Shown here one piece after another: positions 1 through 8,881 of a stretch of 64,000 bases of DNA. The position numbers were made by a program, and so were the translations under genes. Every line of letters begins with the position of its first letter. The first letter of the stretch is position 1. Origin of the DNA: UBA1794 sp050946375 (lineage in GTDB: Bacteria > Bacteroidota > Bacteroidia > Bacteroidales > Bacteroidaceae); assembly GCA_050946375.1 (NCBI GenBank), contig JBMNUT010000014.1, positions 1-64,000 of the forward strand, given 5' to 3'. Under the pieces are notes generated by a model. The model was not told the DNA's origin. It made no database searches and worked only from the letters and a program-made list of their open reading frames with translations.

Positions 1-116
1 ATGTGGAAATTTGGGAAGCATCAAAAAGCAGCCGAAATGTGTTAAATCTTGGAATGTATTGACAATTAAAGGTTTATGATTGGATATTTCTGATTGGTTT
101 TGGTTGTTGGGGCGTT

Positions 117-1877
117 CTAAATACAACCACTGAATGCCCGGTTGCCTAAAATGGAAATGCTGGCGGGAATCGTGATAGACTGCAATTTGTCGCAATTCTC
201 AAATGCACCTGCTTCAGATTTCAAATCACCTATTTGGGTTAATGTGCTGGGGAAGATGATGGAAGTCAGCGAGTCGCAGTTATAGAATGCCCCCATTCCT
301 ATGGAAACAAGTCCTTCCGGTAAGATAACTTCCTTCAAGGGACTGTTGGAGAAAGCCCACCCGTTTATGGTGGATGTCCCTTCCGGAATTTCGATACTGG
401 TAAGTGAACTGTTGGTGAAAGCGTTTTCACAAATTTCTACTCCTTGAGGCAGTTCGATATCTGTGATGGAGCAATTATAAAAAGCAGTTGGGTTGATTTG
501 TTTGATGCTGTTGGGGAGATGTACAGCGGTCAGATGATCACAATTATAAAATGCTTCGTTGTAAATACAGTCTATGCCTTCAGGAACAGTGTATTCCCCG
601 GCATAATCGGTAGGCATTCTGATGAATACTTTGGAAGTGTAGAGAGGCTCGGACGGGGTGAGATTGGCTGCGTTGATTGCATAAGGGCCAATGTAGACGA
701 TGGATTTAGGGATGTTTAAATCTGTGAGTTTGTTACAATTTTCGAATGCGTATGCACCGATGCTGTCCAAGCTTTCCGGGAGTACTATTTTTTGTAGATT
801 TCTACAGGAATTGAACATATTCTCCGGAACCGTTTTCAAGTTGGTTGGCAAGATTGCTTCTTGGAGATTTTCACAAAAATTGAAAACTCCTTTACCGATG
901 AAAGAAATATTGTCGGGAAGAGTGATGCTTGCAAGTGCTTCGCAGCGGTAGAATGCTTCATTTCCTATGGATTCGAGCCCATCGGGTAAGATGATGCTTG
1001 TGAGTGCTTCGCAGCGGTAGAATGCTTCATTTCCTATGGATTCGAGTCCATCGGGCAAGATGATGTTTGTAAGTGCTTCGCAGTTTTGGAAAGCCCCGTC
1101 GCCGATTTCTTTCACGCTGGCGGGAATATTTACTTCAATAAGTTGATAATTGTTAGCGAAAGCAGTGCTGGCTATACGCTCCGGATTGCCGGGAATCGTG
1201 TAACGTTCGGTTTCGGTATTGCTGGGAAGATAGAAGAAAGTCTTCTCATTATATAATGCTATGTTAATATTATTGCAAAAAAAACTGTAGCTGCCTGCGT
1301 ATTCCAAAGCTTCGGGAATGTTGATTGTTTGTATTGAACAATTATTAAATGCGCTCATACCAAGTCGTTTCATGCTTTCCGGTAGAGAAACCTGTCGGAT
1401 TTCTGTAAATTGAAAGGCGTAATCGCCAATCTCTTCGTAGCCTTCAGGGATAGAAAGTGTGTTTAGATTAACATTGGTGAAAGAGTAAACTGCATAGGGC
1501 GCAATGTACTTGCGTCCCTCGGGGAGGAAGTCGGGATGGTTTCTGATGTAGTCAGGCGCTACATAATAAAATGTGGTGCTGTTGTACACTGGTTTTTCAA
1601 CTTGATAGCACCAGTTAAAGCAGTCGTATTCCGGAAGACCTACTCCGTCTTCCACAACGATGGTTCGGATACTGTCGCGGTAGTTGGTCCACGGAGCTAC
1701 GTTTTCGCCTTCTTGGAGGCTGATACTTCCCGTACCGCTGATGGTCAGGGTTTTCGTTTCGGTGTCGAAACTGTAGGTTGTGTTTTCGCCGCACTTACCG
1801 GTGAATTTCTCGGCGAAAACCGGCGGGCAGAGGCATAGGGTTACCAACAGCCCGACCAGAAAGTCCTTTTTCTGCAT
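117..1877 (-). CDS. BspA-like leucine-rich repeat secreted protein
   Basis: 586 residues. Residues 1-22 form a signal peptide (charged start, hydrophobic core, ending PPVFA). From about residue 130 it is built of BspA/LRR_5 type repeats of about 23 residues with the pattern I-x-x-I-G-x-x-A-F-x-x-C-x-x-L-x-x-I-x-L-P. Such proteins are surface or secreted and are usually linked to adhesion; that role is inferred. Two adjacent units near residues 265-315 are almost identical in DNA as well as protein. The protein stops at NRAFSGCI, in the middle of a repeat, with no C-terminal sorting domain, so it may be truncated at its 3' end. ATG start at 1877. The nearest strong promoter lies about 390 bp upstream, so the structured RNA at 1970-2263 may be its leader. 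Confidence 0.88.
   Translation of the reverse strand: MQKKDFLVGLLVTLCLCPPVFAEKFTGKCGENTTYSFDTETKTLTISGTGSISLQEGENVAPWTNYRDSIRTIVVEDGVGLPEYDCFNWCYQVEKPVYNSTTFYYVAPDYIRNHPDFLPEGRKYIAPYAVYSFTNVNLNTLSIPEGYEEIGDYAFQFTEIRQVSLPESMKRLGMSAFNNCSIQTINIPEALEYAGSYSFFCNNINIALYNEKTFFYLPSNTETERYTIPGNPERIASTAFANNYQLIEVNIPASVKEIGDGAFQNCEALTNIILPDGLESIGNEAFYRCEALTSIILPDGLESIGNEAFYRCEALASITLPDNISFIGKGVFNFCENLQEAILPTNLKTVPENMFNSCRNLQKIVLPESLDSIGAYAFENCNKLTDLNIPKSIVYIGPYAINAANLTPSEPLYTSKVFIRMPTDYAGEYTVPEGIDCIYNEAFYNCDHLTAVHLPNSIKQINPTAFYNCSITDIELPQGVEICENAFTNSSLTSIEIPEGTSTINGWAFSNSPLKEVILPEGLVSIGMGAFYNCDSLTSIIFPSTLTQIGDLKSEAGAFENCDKLQSITIPASISILGNRAFSGCI
934..1080 (-). repeat. 69-bp tandem repeat inside the LRR gene
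   Basis: The word agtgcttcgcag begins at 934, 1003 and 1072, exactly 69 bp (23 codons) apart. The first two units differ at only a few bases. The unit equals one LRR repeat and looks recently duplicated or homogenised. Confidence 0.85.
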
Positions 1878-1969
1878 AACAAATGTAAGTTTGTATTATC
1901 CGCGCAGAACACTCCCTACCGCGCGGTAGCCTATAGAACTTCCCCTGATTCGGCTGTTGAACATTCGAT

Positions 1970-2263
1970 ATAAGAGAAAGACGTGGGAAGCCTGTACTTA
2001 CCGCTTCATCTTGCATTCAGGTCTTCGCATTACCTCCATTCCAAGATGAGCAACGCAGCCAGCCCACGTCGAGATGATATTATACGCAATGCCGACGCGC
2101 AGAGACTGCTGTCGGCATTAGGATAAAAACATCCTACGTAGACGTCCGTTGCTGTATTCTCTCGGAATGGTATTCAAAGTTGCGAAGTTTGAATGCGAGA
2201 GAAACGCTCGTAAACGTCCATAACCACATGTTGAACCGCTTCACCCCACAGGGCTGGCTGATT
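1970..2263 (-). ncRNA. Structured RNA or long regulatory leader of unknown class
   Basis: Read on the minus strand, this stretch begins a few bases after a strong promoter and holds several perfect stems: 2157-2164 with 2196-2203 (8 bp) enclosing 2172-2178 with 2188-2194 (7 bp); 2089-2096 with 2111-2118 (8 bp); 2251-2260 with 2056-2065 (10 bp); and 2063-2070 with 1980-1987 (8 bp), followed by the U-rich TTTCTCTT. The last two stems share bases 2063-2065, so they compete. There is no convincing reading frame. I looked for tmRNA, RNase P RNA and 4.5S SRP RNA hallmarks and did not see them. It may be a 6S-like or other Bacteroidales RNA, or a leader of the LRR gene downstream. That it is structured is clear; its class is not. 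Confidence 0.55.
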
Positions 2264-2269
2264 CGGAGG

Positions 2270-2298
2270 CAAATATATGTTTTTTTGTAGAGAAACAA
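2270..2298 (-). promoter_or_regulatory. Bacteroidales promoter for the structured RNA
   Basis: On the minus strand TATATTTG (2270-2277) matches the -7 consensus TAnnTTTG. TTG at 2296-2298 lies 18 bp upstream as the -33 element. Transcription should begin near 2263. Confidence 0.75.
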
Positions 2299-2874
2299 TA
2301 ATTCTTTTTTGTTTTTCTTTTAGAAAAATCTTTTCTCCGGGGCAAATGGACAGAAATGAAGGTGTTGGGATAACAAAACTGTAGCATGGCCCTTTGTCGG
2401 GAAAGTCATGCTGCTATGAGTGACAAGTGTCTGCACTTTTGGAGGAGAGCGCAGGGCGTTTTTGGGGGCGGGTGTTGCTTTGTAAAAAATGCTTTTTGGG
2501 GAAAAGCACAGACCTTTGTTGGAGGTAATATATATGATGTAAGGGAATGAAAAAGAGATGTATGTCAATGGAAAACGTTCGTCCCCTTGGATACAAGCAG
2601 TCGGGGAAGGGTCGTAGTCAACAAACAGCCGGTAAATATGTTTTCCGCAAGGCCGACGGTACGCCGATGGGAGAAAATTATGACGGCATAGGCACTCCAT
2701 GTGGTGGGTGGGAAAGACCGCCTGGCCGTACGCTGTGGCGACAAGTGGCAAACAGGCTAAAAGTTCCGATGAGAAATTTGGGCAAGTTCCTTGTTGCACG
2801 CTCCGGACGGGAAGTCCGGAGGGCCTTTTCATAACATGATGAGGTAGCGGAAATAGCCTGCCGCCCGGTCTGGT
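2299..2874. other. Region without a convincing gene; possible short plus-strand transcript
   Basis: Open frames exist on both strands (up to 170 codons on minus, 95 on plus), but none has recognisable content. A plus-strand hairpin CTCCGGAC/GTCCGGAG with loop gggaa near 2804-2824 is followed by ggccttttc and looks like a weak terminator. A short plus-strand transcript of about 2540-2835 is possible. Otherwise I see nothing here. Confidence 0.4.
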
Positions 2875-2875
2875 A

Positions 2876-2922
2876 AACGAAAAACCGGCAAGCCCTCGGG
2901 TTCGGGGACTTGCCGGTTTCTT
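2876..2922 (-). terminator. Terminator of the alkaline phosphatase gene
   Basis: The 11-bp stem AAACCGGCAAG/CTTGCCGGTTT (2882-2892 with 2909-2919) is followed on the minus strand by a T run. It lies about 40 bp beyond the stop codon of the phosphatase gene. Confidence 0.85.
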
Positions 2923-2960
2923 ATTGGAGCGGAGCAGAATGCCCGCTGTGGACTTCTGTT

Positions 2961-4631
2961 TTATTTTTTCAGCACTTCGGGAATTGCCGTTCCGATGCAG
3001 CCGTTGGGCATCTGGATGCGGAGCAGGGTGGCAATGGTGGGAGCGATGTCCGTCATGTGTACCTCGCGGAATACGCGTCCGGCAGGCTCAATGCCCCAGC
3101 CCATGAAGAGGAGAGGGATATGACTGTCCTGTACGCCCCAGGTTCCGTGCTCGGTGCCTCTGTAGTTGCCTCCTTCGTTGCTCTCGTAGCAGCCGGGGTC
3201 GACGAGGATTTGTATCTCTCCGCTTCTCTCCGGGTAGTAGCCGTTGCGGATTTTCTCGCGGAGGGATTGCGGCAGGGTGGTGCTTTCTACGCGAGTCTGG
3301 TCTACGACGTATGCTACGTTGGGGAAGTCGCTGAGCCAGTTGATGATCTGCCTTTTGAGCACTTCTTTGCGTACTTTGTGGGTGCGGATGGCGTCGTAGT
3401 TGAGTACGACCTGGTAGTTACTGATTCCGCGTATCAGATCGCCGGTATTGTAGTATGCCTGAAGGCTGTCGCGCAGCATCTTGGTGGCTTGGGCGGTGTT
3501 GAGTCCGTCAGCCGGGAGCTTGTGGTCTTGCTGGAAGCTGAGGTTGTTGGTTGCTGCGTGGTCGGCTGTCAGGAATACGGTGTACTGTCCTTTTCCAATG
3601 GTCTCGTCGAGGTAGCTGAAGAAGCTGGCCAGGTCGCGGTCCAGGCGCAGGTAGGTGTCTTCCGTTTCTACGGCATTCGGCCCGAACTGGTGGCCTACGT
3701 AGTCGGTCGAGGAGCAGCTGATGGCCAGGAAGTCCGTAATGCCCCGTTGTCCGAGCTGTTCGCCTTCGATGGCGGCGCGGGCCAGTTCAAGGGTAAGTGT
3801 ATTGCCGGCCGGCAGGGACTTGATGATGTCGTAGCCTTTTTCCTTGAAGAGTCGTTCCATATCGACGGGCAGCGTCGGCTTTTCGCCCTGTATGTAAGGC
3901 TTTTCATAGGGGGAGTCGTCAGCCGTGCTGGCCGTGTAGCTCTCGGGGTCGTAGAGGGTTTCCCATTTTCCCTTCAGCAGTGCGCGTGCCCGGTCTTGGT
4001 CGTTGAACGATTCCAGCCATTGCGGAATCTCGTCGATGTACCAGGAGCAGGAAATGAAGCGCCCGATTGAGGAGTCGAACCAGTAGGCTGCGTTGGAAGC
4101 GTGCCCGGCGGGGAGAATGGCGGCGCGGTCTTTGAGGGATACGCTGATGACTTTCGAGTGGAAGTTGCTGCTGATGCGCAGTTCGTCGGTCAGGGTCGTA
4201 GCCATCAGGTTGCGCGGCGACATGTATCCGGCGTCGGAAGTCGTTCCGATCGGGCGTACGTTGCGGTCGTCCAGGCAGTACATTTCCTCACCGGTCTTTT
4301 GTATGGTGAAGTTGTTGCCGGCGATTCCGTGAATGGCGGGTGTCGTTCCGGTGTAGATGGTGGCGTGTCCTACGCCGGTCGACGTAGGAATGTGGGTGAT
4401 GAGCGTGTTCTCGCACGAGACGCCTTCGCTCAGCATCCGGCGGAAGCCTCCTTCGCCGTAGCGGTCATAGTAGCGGTAGAGGTAATCCCACCGCATCTGG
4501 TCGATCACAATGCCTACCACCAGCTTGGGGCGGGGCAGGGCTGTCCCCGTCGTTTGCGGGGTGTTGGCACACAAAACTTCTCCTGCTCCCAGGAGTAGGA
4601 GCAAGAGAAGTGATTGGAAAAGTCTTTTCAT
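2961..4631 (-). CDS. pafA: PafA-type alkaline phosphatase
   Basis: 556 residues with signal peptide 1-21. It belongs to the nucleotide pyrophosphatase/phosphodiesterase branch of the alkaline phosphatase superfamily, exported phosphomonoesterases using two zinc ions. Visible family features: the N-terminal metal ligand in VGIVIDQMRWDYL (about residues 39-51), the nucleophile segment IPTSTGVGHATIYTG (about 82-96) followed by P-A-I-H-G-I, the metal pair in FLTADHAATNN (about 352-362), and a late histidine in the segment GTEHGTWGVQD (about 500-510). The length is normal for PafA. It is transcribed alone: mutB ends 59 bp upstream and a terminator follows. Role (inferred): releasing phosphate from organic esters in the periplasm. 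Confidence 0.88.
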   Translation of the reverse strand: MKRLFQSLLLLLLLGAGEVLCANTPQTTGTALPRPKLVVGIVIDQMRWDYLYRYYDRYGEGGFRRMLSEGVSCENTLITHIPTSTGVGHATIYTGTTPAIHGIAGNNFTIQKTGEEMYCLDDRNVRPIGTTSDAGYMSPRNLMATTLTDELRISSNFHSKVISVSLKDRAAILPAGHASNAAYWFDSSIGRFISCSWYIDEIPQWLESFNDQDRARALLKGKWETLYDPESYTASTADDSPYEKPYIQGEKPTLPVDMERLFKEKGYDIIKSLPAGNTLTLELARAAIEGEQLGQRGITDFLAISCSSTDYVGHQFGPNAVETEDTYLRLDRDLASFFSYLDETIGKGQYTVFLTADHAATNNLSFQQDHKLPADGLNTAQATKMLRDSLQAYYNTGDLIRGISNYQVVLNYDAIRTHKVRKEVLKRQIINWLSDFPNVAYVVDQTRVESTTLPQSLREKIRNGYYPERSGEIQILVDPGCYESNEGGNYRGTEHGTWGVQDSHIPLLFMGWGIEPAGRVFREVHMTDIAPTIATLLRIQMPNGCIGTAIPEVLKK

Positions 4632-4689
4632 GTGTTTGTTGTATTGGGTGTTGATGTCTGTCGTGGTCAGGAATTTGGGGTGTGTCGGT

Positions 4690-6846
4690 TCAACCTTTGA
4701 TTTCTTCCAGCAGAAGGTTCAGGATGTCGCAGGCACACTTGGCCACCGAAGTTCCCGGCCCGAAGATTGCGGCTACCCCGGCTTTGTAGAGGAAGTCGTA
4801 GTCTTGTACGGGAATTACGCCTCCGGCAAATACCATGATATCCTCACGTCCGAGCTTTTTCAGCTCTTCGATGATTTGCGGTATGAGCGTCTTGTGTCCG
4901 GCTGCCAGGGAAGAGACTCCCACGGCATGCACGTCGTTTTCCACGGCCTCGCGGGCAGCTTCGGCCGGAGTCTGGAACAACGGTCCCATATCCACGTCGA
5001 ATCCTACGTCGGCGAAGCCGGTCGCTACTACTTTTGCGCCGCGGTCGTGTCCGTCTTGTCCCATCTTGGCAATCATAACGCGGGGCTGGCGGCCTTCGAG
5101 TTTGGCAAATTCTTCGCACAGTTCGCATGCTTTGACAAACGATGCGTCTTGTTTCGTTTCTGATGAATACACGCCTGAAATAGTTCTGATGGTTGCTTTA
5201 TACCGGCCTACGACCTTCTCGCAGGCATAAGAAATCTCGCCCAGGGTAGCGCCCACTGCAGCGGCTTTCACCGACAGGTCGAGCAGGTTGCCTTCCTTGG
5301 TCTCTACGCAATGAGTCAGTGCATCGAGCGCAGCGTCCACGTCCTTCTGGTTCCGACGTGCTTTCAGGGCCTTGAGCCGTTCGATCTGCTGCTCGCGTAC
5401 TGCCGTATTGTCGATTTCGAGAATGTCGATCGGGTCCTCTTTTTCGAGTCGGTACTTGTTGACGCCGACAATAGTCTGGAGTCCGCTGTCGATTCGGGCT
5501 TGCGTGCGGGCTGCGGCCTCTTCGATGCGCATTTTGGGAATGCCGGTCTCGATTGCTTTAGCCATTCCGCCCAGTTTCTCGATCTCTTGTATGTGTTCCC
5601 AAGCCTTGTGGGCAATCTCGTTGGTGAGACTCTCCACATAGTACGAACCGGCCCAGGGGTCGATGTTCTTGCAGATGTAGGTTTCCTCCTGGATGTATAT
5701 CTGCGTATTGCGGGCGATGCGTGCCGAGAAGTCGGTAGGCAGTGCGATTGCCTCGTCGAGGGCATTGGTGTGGAGCGACTGCGTATGGCCCAGCGCCGCA
5801 GCCATGGCCTCGATGCACGTACGGCCTACGTTGTTGAACGGATCCTGCTCCGTGAGCGACCAGCCCGACGTCTGGCAGTGGGTGCGCAGCGTCAGCGATT
5901 TCGGATTCTTCGGGTTGAACTGTTTTACAATCTTGGCCCAAAGCATGCGGGCGGCGCGCATCTTGGCAATTTCCATGAAGTGGTTCATGCCGATGGCCCA
6001 GAAGAAGGAGAGCCGCGGTGCGAAGGCGTCGATGTCGATGCCCGCATTCACTCCGGCCCGCAGGTACTCCAGTCCGTCGGCCAGCGTATAGGCCAGCTCG
6101 ATGTCGGCCGTAGCTCCCGCTTCCTGCATGTGGTAGCCCGAGATGGAAATGGAGTTGAATTTGGGCATATACTTGGAGGTGTACTCGAAAATGTCCGAGA
6201 TAATCCGCATGGAGAAGGCAGGCGGATATATATAGGTATTGCGCACCATGAATTCCTTCAGGATGTCGTTCTGTATAGTGCCCGCCATTTCCTCCAGTTT
6301 GGCGCCCTGCTCCAGTCCCGCGTTGATGTAAAACGCCATAATGGGCAGCACGGCTCCGTTCATCGTCATGGAGACGGACATTTTGTTCAGGGGGATTCCG
6401 TCGAAAAGCGTCTTCATGTTGTCCAGCGAGCAGATGGAAACGCCGGCTTTGCCCACGTCGCCCACCACTCGTTCGTGGTCCGGGTCGTAGCCGCGGTGCG
6501 TGGCCAGGTCAAAAGCCACCGACAAACCTTTCTGACCGGAAGCCAGATTGCGGCGATAGAATGCATTCGACTCCTCCGCGGTGGAGAATCCCGCATATTG
6601 GCGTATCGTCCACGGGCGGAAAGTGTACATCATCGAGTAAGGGCCCCGCAGGAACGGAGGCAATCCGGCAGCGTAGTCCAGATGTTCCATACCTTCCAGG
6701 TCTTCTTTGGTATAGGCCGGTTTCACGCCGATGTGCTCCGGCGTCTCCCAATTCGGAGCGATTCCGTGGGTTTCCTGCCATTTTTTCCCGTCTTCCGGCT
6801 GCAGACCGGCAAATATATTGATGTTTTTGAAATCAGGGTTTTGCAT
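4690..6846 (-). CDS. mutB: Methylmalonyl-CoA mutase, large (catalytic) subunit
   Basis: 718 residues. Interconverts succinyl-CoA and R-methylmalonyl-CoA with adenosylcobalamin in the cytoplasm, a step of succinate/propionate metabolism. The TIM-barrel half is at about residues 30-560 (TFRPWTIRQYAGFSTAEE near 75, LRTHCQTSGWSLTEQDPFNN near 325). The C-terminal cobalamin domain carries DGHDRGAKV with the cobalt-ligand histidine (about 600), then SSLAAGH and FAGGVIP. Length is normal. It starts 7 bp after the mutA stop, so the two subunits are one operon. The decarboxylase and epimerase of the same pathway lie about 36 kb away at 42.5-45.3 kb. Confidence 0.97.
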   Translation of the reverse strand: MQNPDFKNINIFAGLQPEDGKKWQETHGIAPNWETPEHIGVKPAYTKEDLEGMEHLDYAAGLPPFLRGPYSMMYTFRPWTIRQYAGFSTAEESNAFYRRNLASGQKGLSVAFDLATHRGYDPDHERVVGDVGKAGVSICSLDNMKTLFDGIPLNKMSVSMTMNGAVLPIMAFYINAGLEQGAKLEEMAGTIQNDILKEFMVRNTYIYPPAFSMRIISDIFEYTSKYMPKFNSISISGYHMQEAGATADIELAYTLADGLEYLRAGVNAGIDIDAFAPRLSFFWAIGMNHFMEIAKMRAARMLWAKIVKQFNPKNPKSLTLRTHCQTSGWSLTEQDPFNNVGRTCIEAMAAALGHTQSLHTNALDEAIALPTDFSARIARNTQIYIQEETYICKNIDPWAGSYYVESLTNEIAHKAWEHIQEIEKLGGMAKAIETGIPKMRIEEAAARTQARIDSGLQTIVGVNKYRLEKEDPIDILEIDNTAVREQQIERLKALKARRNQKDVDAALDALTHCVETKEGNLLDLSVKAAAVGATLGEISYACEKVVGRYKATIRTISGVYSSETKQDASFVKACELCEEFAKLEGRQPRVMIAKMGQDGHDRGAKVVATGFADVGFDVDMGPLFQTPAEAAREAVENDVHAVGVSSLAAGHKTLIPQIIEELKKLGREDIMVFAGGVIPVQDYDFLYKAGVAAIFGPGTSVAKCACDILNLLLEEIKG

Positions 6847-6853
6847 GGTGTCG

Positions 6854-8713
6854 TTATTTCTTGAGTTCTTCGTTCAGTTCTTTCAGAGTCTCCAGCACGT
6901 TGACGCGTACATGTATGAAGTGCTGTATGCCGGCCGCTTTCAGTTCCTCCGCACACGGCGGATTACCGGCCACGATGAACAGCGCCCGTCCGTCCAGTGC
7001 CTTGTAGGCCGGCAGGGCATATTCCGCATATTCGTCGTCGCTCGAGCAGAGCACCACGATGTCGGCCTTCGCCTTCAGCGCAGCCTCCACGCCCGCTTCC
7101 ACGGAGTCGAATCCCAGATTGTCGATGACCTTGTAGCCCGCGCAAGCCAGGAAGTTGCACGAGAACTGCGCCCGTGCCTGCCGCATGGCCAGGTTGCCGA
7201 TGGTCAGCATGAAGGCCGTAGGCACCTTTCCGCTCCGCTCCGTAGCCAGGCGCAGCGCCTCGAATTCCGAAGCCCCCCGGCTGCCGTCCAGCGTTTTGTA
7301 GGGCGTATCCCCGCCGCAGCCGCACGAACACTTGCACGAGCGCGGCTCCTTGCCGTCCGACTGCTCGTTGAAGTTCGGAAACTGGTTCGTGCCCAGCAGC
7401 GATTCCTTCCGCTTCGATATCGCCTCCAGACGCGCCCGGTGCGTAGCGTTCACCGCATCCTGCACCGCACCGCTCTGCACCTGGCTCAGAAATCCGCCCT
7501 TCTCCTCCGTGGCGAGGAACAGCTTCCAGCCCTCTTCGGCCAGCGATACCGTCAGGTTCTCTATGTAGTACGAGCCCGCAGCCGGGTCCACCACCTTGTC
7601 GAAGTGCGACTCCTCCTTCAGCAGCAGCTGCTGGTTGCGCGCCAGACGCTCCGAGAAGTCGCCCGGTTCCGCATACGCATAGTCGAACGGCGTCACCGTC
7701 AGGGCGTCCACGCCCGCAAGGGCCGCGCTCATCGCCTCCGTCTGCGTCCGCAGCAAGTTCACGTACGCATCGTAAAGCGTCATGTTGAAGTGCGACGTCT
7801 CCGCATGTATGTACGCCTGCTCCCCGTCGTGGCAGTCAGCATCCGCCTGATAAGCGTGTACCACCTGCGCCCACAACATCCGGAAAGCCCGGAACTTCGC
7901 CAGCTCCATGAAGTAGTTGGAGCAGATACCCATGCTGAAGCCGATGGCCGAAGCCGCCGTCCCCACGGGCAGACCCGCAGCCGTCAGCTGCTTCAGATAC
8001 TCGTTGCCCCAGCTCAGCGCGTAGCCTAATTCCTGATAGATGTACGCCCCCGAGTGGTTCAGCAGCGACGAGTGCACCGTGACCGGGCGGAAGTGCGGAT
8101 ACCCCGCAAACAGCTCCACCAGCTTCGTGGCAATCGGCGCAAAGTCGGGAGCCTGCACCCCCTTCTTCAGCATCTTGCTCACCGGGTCGAAGCCCATGCC
8201 GCCCCGTATCTGCTCCGGCGCATAACCCTTCTCGCGGAAGTACTCCGCCAGAATTTCGGCCAGCTCCACCGTGTGGCGCGGGCACGTGTCGAAGTACACC
8301 TCCACCGCCTCCAGGCAGATACCCTCGAGCAGCGTCTCCACCGACACCTTATTTATTATATTCTTATTCAGGTGGAACTCCAGCGAGTCCACCCCCTTGT
8401 TCAGCACGTCCAGCGCCTTCTCCCGCGCCGCCTTCGGGTCGTCCACCCGTATCGCCTGTCTTACGAACCACGAGTTGCCGTCCGCCTTCGTGCCCCGCAG
8501 ATACGGGTACTGCCCCGGCAGGGCATTCGTAGTAGCTAGCGGCTCCGTATTTTCTCTCCGGTAGAAAGGCTGCACCTTAAATCCTTCGCTCGTCTTCCAT
8601 ACCAGTCGCTTCTCAAAATCCGCACCTTTCAGGTCCACCTGGATTTTGTCCAACCACTCCTGCGTGCTCACAGGAGGGAACTCGGCAAAGAGTTTTTCCT
8701 TTTTCTCTTCCAT
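6854..8713 (-). CDS. mutA: Methylmalonyl-CoA mutase, small subunit
   Basis: 619 residues. Partner of MutB: same barrel plus Rossmann fold, but non-catalytic. The barrel portion runs to about residue 430, including FKVQPFYRRENTEPL near 45-60. The C-terminal domain of about 480-615 resembles the B12 domain but lacks the DxHxxG motif, as is usual for this subunit. A cysteine-containing linker CKCSCGCGGD lies at about 459-468. First gene of the mutAB operon, with tandem promoters upstream. Codon use here is strongly GC3-rich. Confidence 0.96.
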   Translation of the reverse strand: MEEKKEKLFAEFPPVSTQEWLDKIQVDLKGADFEKRLVWKTSEGFKVQPFYRRENTEPLATTNALPGQYPYLRGTKADGNSWFVRQAIRVDDPKAAREKALDVLNKGVDSLEFHLNKNIINKVSVETLLEGICLEAVEVYFDTCPRHTVELAEILAEYFREKGYAPEQIRGGMGFDPVSKMLKKGVQAPDFAPIATKLVELFAGYPHFRPVTVHSSLLNHSGAYIYQELGYALSWGNEYLKQLTAAGLPVGTAASAIGFSMGICSNYFMELAKFRAFRMLWAQVVHAYQADADCHDGEQAYIHAETSHFNMTLYDAYVNLLRTQTEAMSAALAGVDALTVTPFDYAYAEPGDFSERLARNQQLLLKEESHFDKVVDPAAGSYYIENLTVSLAEEGWKLFLATEEKGGFLSQVQSGAVQDAVNATHRARLEAISKRKESLLGTNQFPNFNEQSDGKEPRSCKCSCGCGGDTPYKTLDGSRGASEFEALRLATERSGKVPTAFMLTIGNLAMRQARAQFSCNFLACAGYKVIDNLGFDSVEAGVEAALKAKADIVVLCSSDDEYAEYALPAYKALDGRALFIVAGNPPCAEELKAAGIQHFIHVRVNVLETLKELNEELKK

Positions 8714-8762
8714 ACGTCTTAGGTTTCTTTTGTTTGATTCCGTGAATCGGCAAAATATGACG

Positions 8763-8794
8763 CAAATATAGTGAAAGGCGAGTGCAGTGGCAAA
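8763..8794 (-). promoter_or_regulatory. mutA proximal promoter
   Basis: On the minus strand TATATTTG (8763-8770) is preceded by TTTG (8791-8794) with 20 bp spacing, a full match to the Bacteroidota consensus. It lies 50 bp before the mutA start. Confidence 0.85.
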
Positions 8795-8849
8795 TGAAAA
8801 CGTGAGTTTTCAATTTGACACGGCCGAGCCGCATCCTGTATTCGCGAAG

Positions 8850-8881
8850 CAAATATACGGAAAGGCGAGAGTAGAGACAAA
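8850..8881 (-). promoter_or_regulatory. mutA distal promoter, a copy of the proximal one
   Basis: A second TATATTTG (8850-8857) with TTTG (8878-8881) and the same 20 bp spacing lies exactly 87 bp upstream of the first. The flanks are also similar. Confidence 0.75.

Noticed and set aside
1880..1887. TACATTTG as promoter of the LRR gene
   Set aside because: Transcription would begin inside the start codon, so it probably does not drive this gene; the upstream promoter at 2270 fits better.
2320..2832. 170-codon minus frame and 95-codon plus frame in the spacer
   Set aside because: Neither has recognisable motifs or a good promoter, and they overlap a hairpin; low-quality composition.
6854..8713. 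MutA small subunit as defective because it lacks DxHxxG
   Set aside because: Absence of the cobalt-ligand motif is normal for the small subunit.
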